A DNA stretch of 50,969 nt from an uncultured Alphaproteobacteria bacterium (GTDB lineage: Bacteria > Pseudomonadota > Alphaproteobacteria > CAAHEQ01 > UBA3637), in assembly GCA_934216505.1 (NCBI GenBank), contig CAKQBW010000009.1, positions 1 through 50,969 of the forward strand. Reading direction: 5' to 3'. This document shows positions 22,732 through 31,574 of the stretch, piece after piece. How positions within the stretch are numbered: the stretch's first letter is position 1; each line of letters opens with the position of its first letter. Both the position numbers and the translations under genes were made by a program. Under the pieces are notes generated by a model. The model ran no database searches and had not been told where the DNA came from. It saw only the letters and a program-made list of their open reading frames with translations.

Positions 22732-24719
22732 ATGTCCAAATTTTCAACGAATTTAGCATGTTCTTGGATAAACTGAAAGCGGTATTCGGGCTTGTTTCCC
22801 ATCAAACGCATTACGATGTCCGAGGTGTAGGCCGAATTTTCTTGTTCTTCTTCGTTGGTGGAATTTTTATTGGGAATCATCACTTTCAACAAAGTGCGTT
22901 TGGCTGGATCCATCGTTGTTTCTTTCAGTTGATAAGGGGGCATTTCTCCCAATCCTTTAAACCGAGAAACCTCTACATTTTTCCCCTTAAAAGTGGTCGC
23001 TAACAACTTGTCCTTTTCGGCATCGTCTTGGGCATAAACAGATTTTCCCCCTTGTGTAATCCGATACAGGGGAGGGAGAGCCAAAAATAAATGACCATTT
23101 TCAATCAATTTGGGCATTTCTTGATAAAAGAAACTCATCAATAAACTGGCGATATGGGCCCCATCTACATCGGCATCAGTCATGACGATAACTTTTTCAT
23201 AACGCAACTTGCTTTCGTCATATTTTTCCCGATGACCACACCCCAACGCTTCAATCATATCATTGATTTCTTCATTGGCGTGGATTTTATCTTGACTAGC
23301 CGAAATGACATTCAATATCTTTCCCCGTAAAGGCAAGATGGCTTGATGAGTTCTGTTGCGGGCCTGTTTTGCAGAGCCACCCGCTGAATCTCCTTCCACC
23401 AAAAATAACTCGGTTCCTTCCACGGATTTATGAGAACAATCGGCCAATTTTCCAGGCAACCTCAATTTCTTTGTGGCACTGGCTCGTTGCGTTTCTACGG
23501 CTTTTTTGTGGCGCTTGCGTTCTTCACTGCGTTCTATAATCCATTCCAATAAAGCGTTGGCGGACTTCGTATCTCGGCTCAACCAATGGTCAAAAGGGTC
23601 TTTCATGGCATTTTCCACCAACTTGGTCGCACTGGTTGTGACTAATCGTTCTTTTGTTTGACCTTGAAATTGTGGATCTCGTACAAATACGGATAACATC
23701 ACCCCTGCGGTATTTAAAATATCGTCCGAAGTAATGTCTGTTGCTCGTTTGTTGCCCACCATATCCGCAAAGGCTTTAATCCCCTTTGTCAGGCACATCT
23801 TCATTCCTGTTGTGTGGGTGCCCCCTAAAGGCGTTGGTACTGTATTACAATAGGAGTATTCAAAGGCCTCCCCATAATCATTGGGCCAACAAATCGCCCA
23901 TTCTACCGCCCCTTGATTGTTGGGAAATTCCACTCGCCCTGTGAAAGGCTTCAGGGTTGTCATTTGGCGATTTTGAGTGAGGAAATCCAAATAATCAGCG
24001 ACCCCATTGGGGAATTTTAAAATCTGATCTGTGGGGGTCTTGTCTTCCCCTTGTATCAATTCAGGCGCACAGGACCAACGCACTTCCACCCCCCGAAAAA
24101 GAAAAGCTTTTTGACGGGCCATGCGAAAGAGAGTGGCCGGTTTAAAACGAATCGTTTCCCCAAAAATTTCGGTATCAGGAATAAATTTGACCGAAGTGCC
24201 CCGCCGATTGCTGACGGTCCCTAAACAAGCCACAGGTGCCACAGGCACCCCCCGATGATATTCTTGGCGATACAGTTTTTTGTCTTTGGCTACTTCTATA
24301 ATCAGATGGCTGGACAGGGCATTGACGGCGGATAACCCCACCCCGTGTAATCCCCCCGAAACATTATAGGCACCGCCCCCAAACTTTCCCCCTGAATGAA
24401 GGGTGGTTGTAATGACTTCTAAGGCTGATTTATTGGGGAATTTAGGGTGAGGATCCACGGGAATTCCCCGTCCATTATCGGTGATACAAACATAATTGTC
24501 TTTGTCTAAACTGACTTGAATGTTGGTGGCATAGCCCGCCACGGCTTCGTCCATAGCGTTGTCAATGATTTCGGCCACCAAATGGTGATAGGCTTTTTCA
24601 TCAATGCCACCAATATACATTCCTGGTCTTTTACGGACGGGTTCCAACCCTTCCAAAACTTCAATGTCTTTTGCCGAATAGGTGTTTTTGCTTTCGGTTG
24701 CCTCAAATAAATCACTCAT
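22728..24719 (-). CDS. parE: DNA topoisomerase IV subunit B
   Basis: ParE is the ATPase subunit of topoisomerase IV, which decatenates daughter chromosomes. The 663-residue product has the GHKL ATPase motifs (EIIDNAMDEA, DNGRGIPVDPHPK, SGGLHGVGLSAVNALS), the transducer Lys loop, the TOPRIM acidic motifs (LFLVEGDSAGGSAKQARNR, IVMTDADVDGAHI), and the C-terminal RFKGLGEM. I prefer ParE over GyrB because the length (663) and the opening IEVLEGLEPVRKRPGMYIGGIDE match alphaproteobacterial ParE, but this is a family judgement. Its GGAGAT ribosome site lies in the end of bamE, so the two genes are probably co-transcribed. Confidence 0.9.
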   Translation of the reverse strand: MSDLFEATESKNTYSAKDIEVLEGLEPVRKRPGMYIGGIDEKAYHHLVAEIIDNAMDEAVAGYATNIQVSLDKDNYVCITDNGRGIPVDPHPKFPNKSALEVITTTLHSGGKFGGGAYNVSGGLHGVGLSAVNALSSHLIIEVAKDKKLYRQEYHRGVPVAPVACLGTVSNRRGTSVKFIPDTEIFGETIRFKPATLFRMARQKAFLFRGVEVRWSCAPELIQGEDKTPTDQILKFPNGVADYLDFLTQNRQMTTLKPFTGRVEFPNNQGAVEWAICWPNDYGEAFEYSYCNTVPTPLGGTHTTGMKMCLTKGIKAFADMVGNKRATDITSDDILNTAGVMLSVFVRDPQFQGQTKERLVTTSATKLVENAMKDPFDHWLSRDTKSANALLEWIIERSEERKRHKKAVETQRASATKKLRLPGKLADCSHKSVEGTELFLVEGDSAGGSAKQARNRTHQAILPLRGKILNVISASQDKIHANEEINDMIEALGCGHREKYDESKLRYEKVIVMTDADVDGAHIASLLMSFFYQEMPKLIENGHLFLALPPLYRITQGGKSVYAQDDAEKDKLLATTFKGKNVEVSRFKGLGEMPPYQLKETTMDPAKRTLLKVMIPNKNSTNEEEQENSAYTSDIVMRLMGNKPEYRFQFIQEHAKFVENLDI

Positions 24720-24722
24720 GGC

Positions 24723-25175
24723 TTATCTCCTGACCGTTGAATCCTGTCCCCCTGCATTATATCGGCCAAAGTTGTTGGCTAATTCTTCCCATACAGATTT
24801 CGTTTCTCCCCCAATCTCTGTCGTGGCTGTTTCAAAGGAAACTTGTTTCATGTCCTTTTTTGTGAAATGATGAATGTCTTTTACTTTCCCCGTGTCGTCA
24901 AAAATATAAACATAGGTATCTTCATCAACAATTTCTGGGTTAAAAAAGACACGACTTTCTTTTTTGATTTGAGCGTAAATCATCAGGTCTTCCACGCCTT
25001 CATTCGGGGAAGAAGTATAGTTGGGCGTTCCTAATACCCGCAACATTTTTTCTTTAGAGTCCCCCTTTTGAATGCTTTTTAAACGCTTGATTTCGGGTAA
25101 ATCACCACTTTGGTAAGTTTCCAATCCGCAAGCCCCCAGCATTAAACAAAAAATTAAAATAAGTTTCTTGAACAT
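24723..25175 (-). CDS. bamE: Outer membrane protein assembly factor BamE (SmpA/OmlA)
   Basis: BamE is the small lipoprotein subunit of the BAM complex. The 150-residue product has a lipoprotein signal with lipobox MLGAC (Cys at about residue 16). It then has the SmpA/OmlA fold: IQKGDSKEKMLRVLGTPNY, a strand MIYAQI, and TYVYIFDDTGKVKDIHHF. The C-terminal tail of about 40 residues is longer than in E. coli. It is divergent from the DUF177 gene, an arrangement common in alphaproteobacteria. bamD lies about 10 kb away in the same window. The parE gene follows after 3 bp. Confidence 0.92.
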   Translation of the reverse strand: MFKKLILIFCLMLGACGLETYQSGDLPEIKRLKSIQKGDSKEKMLRVLGTPNYTSSPNEGVEDLMIYAQIKKESRVFFNPEIVDEDTYVYIFDDTGKVKDIHHFTKKDMKQVSFETATTEIGGETKSVWEELANNFGRYNAGGQDSTVRR

Positions 25176-25196
25176 AGGATTCCTTTTTGCTATAAT
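25168..25196 (+). promoter_or_regulatory. Promoter for DUF177 gene (TTGAAC-N17-TATAAT)
   Basis: The -35 is at 25168-25173, inside the start of bamE, and the -10 (consensus TATAAT) is at 25191-25196. It is divergent from and overlaps the bamE promoter region. Confidence 0.55.
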
Positions 25197-25202
25197 ACTC
25201 TA

Positions 25203-25231
25203 ATAATATATAAAAGAAAGGCGTTCGTCAA
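25203..25231 (-). promoter_or_regulatory. Promoter for bamE-parE (TTGACG-N17-TATTAT)
   Basis: On the minus strand, the -35 is at 25226-25231, touching the DUF177 start codon, and the -10 is at 25203-25208. The 17 bp spacer is ideal. Confidence 0.5.
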
Positions 25232-25722
25232 TGAAAAAAACAAAAATCAAACAAAATTCTTTTGTTGTGGTGGCTAGTATGATTCAAACAACCCCTCAAA
25301 ATTTGCACTTTGTTTTTGATGACCAAGAATGTCAGGCTTTGGCGGATAGGTTTGATTTGCCGAAAGTCCTTTCTTTTTCGGCAGACCTCACCCTTTATCG
25401 TGATGAATTTGTTCATATTAAGGGGCAGTTTGAAGCCATGGTTATTTATCAAAGCGTTATTTCTTTAGACGAATTTGAAAGCCCTGTCAAGGCACCTATA
25501 GATGTTTTGTTTTCGGAGAATCCCCCTCAAAAAAGTGATGAAATCATTGATAAAATTGAACGGGGTCGGATTGATTTACGGGAAGTTTTGTTTGAACAAT
25601 TTGGGTTGTCTTTGTCGCCTTTTCCCAAAAAAGAAGATGAACAAAATGGCTTTGTTTATCAAGAGGTGTCTTCCCCCAAGGAAAATCCTTTTGAAAAATT
25701 AAAAACAAGACTCCAAAAATAA
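25231..25722 (+). CDS. DUF177 (YceD-like) protein
   Basis: YceD/DUF177 proteins are often linked to rpmF and have been tied to 23S rRNA accumulation. The 163-residue product shows the family layout: N-terminal strands, a central LSFSADLTLYRDEFVHIKGQF segment, and a C-terminal acidic IDLREVLFEQFGLSLSPFP motif, the most conserved part. The double-CxxC zinc version is not present. There is no signal peptide. It is divergent from bamE, as in other alphaproteobacteria, but plsX/rpmF, frequent neighbours, are absent. Only a weak ribosome site (AAAGAAAGGCG) is seen. Confidence 0.82.
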   Translation: MKKTKIKQNSFVVVASMIQTTPQNLHFVFDDQECQALADRFDLPKVLSFSADLTLYRDEFVHIKGQFEAMVIYQSVISLDEFESPVKAPIDVLFSENPPQKSDEIIDKIERGRIDLREVLFEQFGLSLSPFPKKEDEQNGFVYQEVSSPKENPFEKLKTRLQK

Positions 25723-25725
25723 TGC

Positions 25726-25754
25726 TGGACAAGTTTAAAAAAAACTGCTAATGT
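25726..25754 (+). promoter_or_regulatory. Possible promoter for the SPOR-domain gene (TGGACA-N17-TAATGT)
   Basis: The -35 is at 25726-25731 and the -10 at 25749-25754. Both boxes are imperfect, but the spacing is ideal and it is followed by AAAGGAGAAATAG before the gene at 25784. Confidence 0.35.
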
Positions 25755-25783
25755 CAAAGATTATAACAAAGGAGAAATAGATT

Positions 25784-26695
25784 ATGGATGAATTTGAAAA
25801 GATTCGGGCTTTTTCTGAGCAGATGAGTCGTCAAACAGAGCAGGCTGTTGCAAATGAAGAAGCAGAAGTACGGGCTTCCTATACGTCCTCGGAAGAAACA
25901 CCTGAAACAATAGGACCTGCTTCGGAAAAATCAGATAATCCTAATTTTTTGGAAGAATGGAATACAGAACAATCCCCTAAGGAACCAGCAATAAAGTCTT
26001 TATCCAAAACATTTTGGATTGTCTTTTCGCTAACGACTTTGGTTTTGGGGGCATTGATTGTTGTTTTTTGGCTTTTACTGAAAATGCCAATGGATAAAGG
26101 GGAGGTTGTTTCTATTGCCCCAACGCCCAATGCGGTTAAAGTAAAACCCGAAAATCCAGGGGGGGCGATTATTCCTGATCAAGATAAGGAAATTTATACA
26201 CGTTTGACCCAAGATACGGTCCCTGTGCGTGTGGAAAAATTGGTGGAAACACAAGAGGAAATTCCTGTTTTCCCTCCTGTTGTGACGGACGAAGAAATTC
26301 CTGAAGTGGAACTTTCCACTGAAACGATAGAAATTATCACAGAAGAGCCTCCTCATAAGGAAACGCCGCCTGTGCAAGCAAAAGAAAAAACGCTTTCTCA
26401 AAAGGCGGCTACTTCTTCCACAAAAGTATCCCCAAAGGTCTCCTCTCATGAAAAATGGCGGATTCAACTTTTCTCCTCCTCGGATAAAAAGAAAGTGGAA
26501 AAAACATGGAAAGTTATTTCGGCAAAGCACAAAAAATTATTGTCCAATATGCCAATGGATATTGAAAAGGCTGAGATTTCTGGCAAAGGGACTTTCTATC
26601 GGCTCAAAATCGGTGATTTCCCAACAAAAGAACGGGCCGCTAATTTGTGTGCAAAATTGAAAAAGAAGCATCAAGATTGTTTGCCTGTCAAATAA
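25784..26695 (+). CDS. SPOR-domain inner-membrane protein
   Basis: SPOR domains bind denuded peptidoglycan glycans at the division septum. This 303-residue protein is a type II membrane protein: an acidic cytoplasmic N-terminus (1-72), one membrane helix (about 77-100), a long Pro/Glu/Lys/Val-rich periplasmic linker (about 105-220), and a C-terminal SPOR domain (about 224-303, from KWRIQLFSSSDK to the CLPVK end). This FtsN-like arrangement suggests a role in cell division, but no diagnostic FtsN core motif is seen. A strong AAAGGAGAAATAG site precedes the ATG. Confidence 0.85.
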   Translation: MDEFEKIRAFSEQMSRQTEQAVANEEAEVRASYTSSEETPETIGPASEKSDNPNFLEEWNTEQSPKEPAIKSLSKTFWIVFSLTTLVLGALIVVFWLLLKMPMDKGEVVSIAPTPNAVKVKPENPGGAIIPDQDKEIYTRLTQDTVPVRVEKLVETQEEIPVFPPVVTDEEIPEVELSTETIEIITEEPPHKETPPVQAKEKTLSQKAATSSTKVSPKVSSHEKWRIQLFSSSDKKKVEKTWKVISAKHKKLLSNMPMDIEKAEISGKGTFYRLKIGDFPTKERAANLCAKLKKKHQDCLPVK

Positions 26696-26709
26696 AAAAA
26701 GGATAAAAA

Positions 26710-27369
26710 ATGAATTCAATTTATACATTAACGACTTGGGTTATCCCCTTGTTATTATGCATTATTATACACGAAGTCGCCCATGGTTATATGGCGTTAA
26801 GGTTAGGGGATAGAACAGCTTGGTTGATGGGACGCCTTAATTTAAATCCTGTACGTCATTTTGATCCCATTGGGTCGGCTTTGTTTCCTTTGGGATTGTG
26901 GGTTATGGGGTCTCCTGTCCTTTTTGGATGGGCCAAACCTGTTCCTGTTGATTTTTCCCGCTTGAATCACCCTAAACGGGATACAGGGTTGGTGGCATTG
27001 GCAGGGCCTCTTTCCAATGTTTTATTGGCTGTTGCTTTTGTTTTGGTGGGGAAAGTGCTGTTGTTGGTTTTGCCTGTTCAGGCTCACTTCACAGAATGGG
27101 TGATGCAAAATATCAAAAATGGGGTGCAATTTTCTCTTTTCTTAGCGTGCTTTAATTTGTTGCCGATTCTCCCTATGGATGGGGGCAGGGTGCTTTGGTC
27201 TATCTTACCCCAAAAGTTGGCGAATAAATATCAGGAACTAGAAAAATATGGACTTTTTATTTTATTTGGAGTATTATTGCTTTTGCCCGCAATAGGCGTG
27301 GATATCGTGGGTTGGTTTGTGGGGACCCTGTATCCTGTGTTTGGACGCTTTGTGGCGTTGTTTATTTAA
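26710..27369 (+). CDS. Site-2 protease family (M50) membrane protein
   Basis: This 219-residue polytopic protein has the zinc metalloprotease motif HEVAH in its first helix (IIIHEVAHGYMALRLGD) and the second-site NLLPILPMDGGRVLW motif with Asp in a later helix. These are the two halves of the M50 active site. It resembles the small YwhC/SpoIVFB-like group, with no PDZ domain. It probably cleaves membrane-embedded substrates, but none is known here. About five hydrophobic segments are visible. It starts 14 bp after the SPOR gene and precedes serS by 11 bp, so the three may form an operon. Confidence 0.9.
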   Translation: MNSIYTLTTWVIPLLLCIIIHEVAHGYMALRLGDRTAWLMGRLNLNPVRHFDPIGSALFPLGLWVMGSPVLFGWAKPVPVDFSRLNHPKRDTGLVALAGPLSNVLLAVAFVLVGKVLLLVLPVQAHFTEWVMQNIKNGVQFSLFLACFNLLPILPMDGGRVLWSILPQKLANKYQELEKYGLFILFGVLLLLPAIGVDIVGWFVGTLYPVFGRFVALFI

Positions 27370-27380
27370 AGGAGTTATAA

Positions 27381-28670
27381 ATGATAGATATTAAACTGAT
27401 TCGTGAAAATCCAGATTTGGTAAAGGCGAACATCAAAAAGAAATTTCAAGACCAAAAATTGGTTTTGGTTGACGAAGTGATTGACTTGGATAAAAAGAAT
27501 CGTGCGGCAATTACCGAAGTGGAAAGATTGCGGGCACGTCGTACCCAGTTGTCCAAGCAAATTGGGGCGTTGATGGGTCAAGGGAAAAAGCAAGAAGCCG
27601 AATCAGTGAAGTCTGAAAGTCAAAAAATTGGGGACCAAATTTTGGTGTTGGAGGCTGAACAAGAAAAACTGCAATCTGAAATTCGCACCCGCATGATGGT
27701 GATTCCTAATATCATTGATGCATCTGTCCCCGTGGGGAAAGATGACAGCGAAAATGTTGAAATTCAACGCTATGGAGATCCAAAGGTCCCCGATTTTGAA
27801 ATCCCTTATCATATTGATATGATGGAGGCTTTAGACGGTATTGATTTGGACAGCGCACGCCGTGTTTCGGGAAATGGTTTTTACTATTTAAAAGGTGATA
27901 TTGCCCGATTACATTCGGCGGTTTTGACCTATGCTCGTGATTTTATGATTGACCGAGGTTTTACCTACTATGTGCCTCCTTTCATGATTCGTTCTCAAGT
28001 GGTAGAAGGAGTGATGAGTTTTGCCGAAATGGATGCCATGATGTATAAAATTGAAGGGGAAGATTTGTTTTTAATCGGCACTTCTGAACATTCTATGATT
28101 GGTAAGTTCATTGACCAAATTTTACCTGAAGCCGAATTGCCTTATACTTTGACCAGTTATTCGCCTTGCTTCCGTAAAGAAAAGGGGGCGCATGGATTGG
28201 AAGAGCGTGGCGTTTATCGGATTCATCAATTTGAAAAACAAGAAATGATTGTGATTTGTAAGCCCGAAGAAAGCATGCATTGGTATGATAAATTGTGGCA
28301 AAATACAGTGGATTTATTCCGTTCTATGGATATTCCTGTTCGGACATTGGAATGTTGTTCGGGGGATTTAGCGGATTTAAAAGTCAAGTCTTGTGATGTG
28401 GAGGCGTGGTCGCCCCGTCAAAAGAAATACTTTGAAGTGGGGTCTTGTTCTACTTTAGGGGACGCTCAAGCCCGTCGTTTGAAAATTCGTGTGAATGGGA
28501 AAGATGGTAAAAAGTACTTTGCGCATACATTGAATAACACGGTGGTGGCTTCTCCGCGTATGTTGATTGCCTTACTGGAAAACAATTTGCAAGCCGATGG
28601 CAGCATTTTGATTCCCAAGGTCCTGCAACCTTATATGGGGGGAAAGGAAAAATTGACGCCGAAAAAATAA
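27381..28670 (+). CDS. serS: Seryl-tRNA synthetase
   Basis: It charges tRNA-Ser with serine. The 429-residue product has the N-terminal helical arm (about 30-100, rich in Glu/Lys/Gln), class II motif 2 (SPCFRKEKGAHGLEERGVYRIHQFEKQE), and motif 3 (NNTVVASPRMLIALLENN). Length and order are typical. A terminator hairpin follows at 28691-28724. Confidence 0.98.
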   Translation: MIDIKLIRENPDLVKANIKKKFQDQKLVLVDEVIDLDKKNRAAITEVERLRARRTQLSKQIGALMGQGKKQEAESVKSESQKIGDQILVLEAEQEKLQSEIRTRMMVIPNIIDASVPVGKDDSENVEIQRYGDPKVPDFEIPYHIDMMEALDGIDLDSARRVSGNGFYYLKGDIARLHSAVLTYARDFMIDRGFTYYVPPFMIRSQVVEGVMSFAEMDAMMYKIEGEDLFLIGTSEHSMIGKFIDQILPEAELPYTLTSYSPCFRKEKGAHGLEERGVYRIHQFEKQEMIVICKPEESMHWYDKLWQNTVDLFRSMDIPVRTLECCSGDLADLKVKSCDVEAWSPRQKKYFEVGSCSTLGDAQARRLKIRVNGKDGKKYFAHTLNNTVVASPRMLIALLENNLQADGSILIPKVLQPYMGGKEKLTPKK

Positions 28671-28690
28671 CATTGGAAAGTGTTTGATTG

Positions 28691-28724
28691 ATCCCCTTTG
28701 AGTTTTTCCAAAGGGGATTTTTTT
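28691..28724 (+). terminator. Rho-independent terminator after serS
   Basis: ATCCCCTTTG (28691-28700) pairs perfectly with CAAAGGGGAT (28709-28718). An 8 nt loop separates the arms, and a T run follows. Confidence 0.9.
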
Positions 28725-28749
28725 AGTTAGTTTCCTAAAGTAGTATTTT

Positions 28750-28920
28750 GTTTTTTCGCCTGTCATTCTGTTCCAAAATGTCATTCCCGCGCAGGCGAGA
28801 ATCTCGTCAAGGGAGCACTTCCTTAAAGATGCCCGATCAGGTCGGGCATGACACCCTAAATTGTCATTCCTCTCTCTGTCATTCTGAGCGGGGCTTGCCC
28901 CCGAAGAATCCATAGCGGGG
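28750..28920. repeat. Intergenic palindromic repeat, copy A
   Basis: This is non-coding sequence between the serS terminator and the end of polA. It carries three TGTCATTC units (28761, 28779 and 28877, plus a TTGTCATTCC at 28861) and a hairpin GCCCGA-TCAGG-TCGGGC (28831-28847). The last unit has GGGGCTTGCCCC, another hairpin. Bases 28750-28852 align with 50609-50735. Confidence 0.75.
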
Positions 28921-28976
28921 GACCGTGTTTTGTGAGTTCTGCGTTATACTCAAAATGATAAAAAATGGATAAAATT

Positions 28977-31574
28977 TTAATGGGCGTCTTTCCAATTGGG
29001 GGCAATTCCTGTTTCGGCAATCAAAGGAACAGACAGTTGAACAACACTTTCCATCTGGTCCTTAACGAGTTTTGCCAAAAGAGATGCCTCGGCTTCAGGG
29101 ACCTCAAAAATCAATTCGTCATGCACCTGTAAAAGAGGCAGAGCATGCAAAGAAGATTCTTTTAAAGCCTGATTGATTTTATTCATCGCCAACTTCATAA
29201 TGTCTGCTGCTCCCCCCTGAATTGGAGCGTTAATTGCGGCTCTGTGGGCAAACTGGCGTGTGGTTGAATCAGACAATCCCTCTATATAAATTTTGCGCCC
29301 AAAGGGGGTTAAAACATATCCATGTTCATCAACAAATTTTTCCGTTTTTTCCATATAGGCTTTGATTTCGGGATATTGTTCAAAATAGGCACGAATATAG
29401 TTGTTGGCCTCATTTCGTTCTATGTGTAAATTACGGGCTAACCCAAAGCCTGAAATCCCATAAATAATGCCAAAATTGACCGCTTTAGCACTGCGCCGTT
29501 GGTCAGGTGTTATTTGTTCCAAAGGAAGCCCCAGAATCTGACTGGCCGTTCGGGCATGAATGTCTTCATTATGAATAAAAGATTCTTGTAATTTTTTGAC
29601 TTGAGCCAAATGAGAAATCAGTCTTAATTCAATTTGAGAATAATCAGCGGATAGCAAGACATTTCCTGAACCCGCCACAAAGGCTTGGCGAATTTCTTTT
29701 CCCTCATCAGAGCGGATAGGAATGTTTTGCAAGTTGGGGTTAGAAGAAGCCAAACGTCCCGTATTTGTGGCGACCATTGAAAAAGTGGTATGAATGCGGG
29801 GGCTGCTTTCGCTTCGTTCAATAAAGTCGTTGATATAGGTGGATTTAAGTTTGCTGAGGCCACGATATTTTAAAACCAACTCTGCCAACTTATCACCGTT
29901 TTCTTCGGCCAGTTTTTCCAATACTTTCACATCGGTTGTCCAATGGCCTGAGGCCCCTTTCTTTCCCCCCATTAGATGCCGCTTTTCAAAAAGAATTTTT
30001 CCTAATTGTTGGGGCGAATTGATGTTAAATTGTTCTTGAGATTCTGAATAAATTTCTTCAGATAACTGATTGATTTTTAATTCAAATTCTGTGTTGAGTT
30101 TTTTGATTTTTTCTCGGTCTATTAAAATACCGTTTTTTTCCATTTGAAACAGAAAATCAATCAAAGGTAAATCCATTTTTTCATACAGTGAAAATAGATT
30201 TTCTTCCTCTAATGATTTCGTTAAGCGCTGATATGCTTGAAACAAAAAAAACGAATGATTTTCGGGGGAAAGAGCCCCCAGAAAATTTTGTGTTGAAAGA
30301 AAAGTATCTATGGAATTTAAATTTTTATTTCCATTTAAAAGGTATTCCATCAACATACAATCATGGTAAGGCAATTGAAATTGAATGGCTTTTTTTTGTA
30401 ATAGATGCTTTTGTGTTTTTATATCAAATCCTATTTTGGTTTTCGGGGATTCAAATAACTTTTTTAACTCCTGCCACATTTCGGGGCTGATAGATTCTGA
30501 GGTCGGGGAAAATAAATCAATTTGAGGGGAAGAATTCTCAGATTTAATAATAAAGGCTTTTTCCCCGTCAGACAATTGAATTGTGTCAATTTCTCCAGAT
30601 TTATCCAACCCTAAAGTAAAAGAAAACTCATTTGTTTTTGAAAAAAATTGGTGTATCTCTTGTGGCTTTTTTATCTGATACACAGAAAGATTTTGTGCGA
30701 CCTTACCTTGTTGGAAAGAAGGGAGACGCTTCATCAAACTGGGGAAATTATTTTCTTGTAAAAACAAAGTTATTTTATCTATATCCAGCGGGCGTCTTTT
30801 AAAGCATTCCAAATCCCTATTGACTGGGGCGTCAAAACAAAGAGCCGCCAATTTTTTGGAAATAAAAACATCTTCCTTACTTTGGGTCAGATTGTCCAAT
30901 TGTTTGCTTGGTTTTAGTTGAGAAAGATTTTGGTATAAATTTTCAATATTTTTAAATTGCTGAATCAATTGTGTGGCTGTTTTGGGACCAATACCCTTGG
31001 CCCCAGGGATATTATCCGTACTATCGCCCATTAAGGCTTGAACATCAACGACTTGAGAGGGGAAGACGCCAAATTTTTTCACAACATCATCAGTCGTTAT
31101 TTCCTTTTTTTTCATGGGGTCGTACATTGTTGTATTATCATTGATGAGTTGCATCAGGTCTTTGTCCGCCGAAATCACCCGAGCGGTCAGCCCTTTTTCT
31201 TTGGCCAATTTGGTATATGTGGCAATTAAATCATCGGCTTCATACCCTTCTTGTTCAATCCAAGGAACATTCAAGGCATCGCAGGCCTGACGAATCAGAT
31301 GAAACTGTGGAATCAAATCAGGGGGAATTTCTTTTCGGTTGGCTTTGTAATCAGCATAAAATTCATTTCTGAAATTTTTGCGCTTGGCGTCAAAAACGAC
31401 GACCAAATTTTGACAGGTATTTTCCTGTAAAAGATTGAGCATCATCGCCGTAAAACCATAGACAGCATTGGTTGGTGTGCCATCTTCCCTATGCATCGGG
31501 GGGAGGGCATAAAAAGCCCGAAATATATACCCTGATCCATCAATAAGACACAAACAATCAGGGGCGGCGGTCAT
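28977..31574 (-). CDS. polA: DNA polymerase I with a degenerate proofreading domain
   Basis: Pol I fills gaps and removes RNA primers. The 865-residue product has an intact 5'-3' exonuclease domain (about 1-290: CLIDGSGYIFRAF, YKANRKEIP, EGYEADDLIATY, ISADKDLMQL, GDSTDNIPGAKGIGPK) and an intact polymerase domain (ADYSQIELRL, RRSAKAVNFGIIYG, QVHDELIFE). The middle 3'-5' exonuclease domain keeps its approximate length but lacks the catalytic acids. The DxE position reads FSFTLGLD, and the NLKYD position reads DIKTQK. Proofreading is therefore probably lost, as in Taq polymerase. The ATG overlaps the gcrA stop by 4 bp. Confidence 0.96.
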   Translation of the reverse strand: MTAAPDCLCLIDGSGYIFRAFYALPPMHREDGTPTNAVYGFTAMMLNLLQENTCQNLVVVFDAKRKNFRNEFYADYKANRKEIPPDLIPQFHLIRQACDALNVPWIEQEGYEADDLIATYTKLAKEKGLTARVISADKDLMQLINDNTTMYDPMKKKEITTDDVVKKFGVFPSQVVDVQALMGDSTDNIPGAKGIGPKTATQLIQQFKNIENLYQNLSQLKPSKQLDNLTQSKEDVFISKKLAALCFDAPVNRDLECFKRRPLDIDKITLFLQENNFPSLMKRLPSFQQGKVAQNLSVYQIKKPQEIHQFFSKTNEFSFTLGLDKSGEIDTIQLSDGEKAFIIKSENSSPQIDLFSPTSESISPEMWQELKKLFESPKTKIGFDIKTQKHLLQKKAIQFQLPYHDCMLMEYLLNGNKNLNSIDTFLSTQNFLGALSPENHSFFLFQAYQRLTKSLEEENLFSLYEKMDLPLIDFLFQMEKNGILIDREKIKKLNTEFELKINQLSEEIYSESQEQFNINSPQQLGKILFEKRHLMGGKKGASGHWTTDVKVLEKLAEENGDKLAELVLKYRGLSKLKSTYINDFIERSESSPRIHTTFSMVATNTGRLASSNPNLQNIPIRSDEGKEIRQAFVAGSGNVLLSADYSQIELRLISHLAQVKKLQESFIHNEDIHARTASQILGLPLEQITPDQRRSAKAVNFGIIYGISGFGLARNLHIERNEANNYIRAYFEQYPEIKAYMEKTEKFVDEHGYVLTPFGRKIYIEGLSDSTTRQFAHRAAINAPIQGGAADIMKLAMNKINQALKESSLHALPLLQVHDELIFEVPEAEASLLAKLVKDQMESVVQLSVPLIAETGIAPNWKDAH

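Noticed and set aside
28572..28913. Minus-strand ORF of 113 codons across the serS end and the repeat
   Set aside because: It is generated by the intergenic repeat and the end of serS. It spans the terminator and has no ribosome site.
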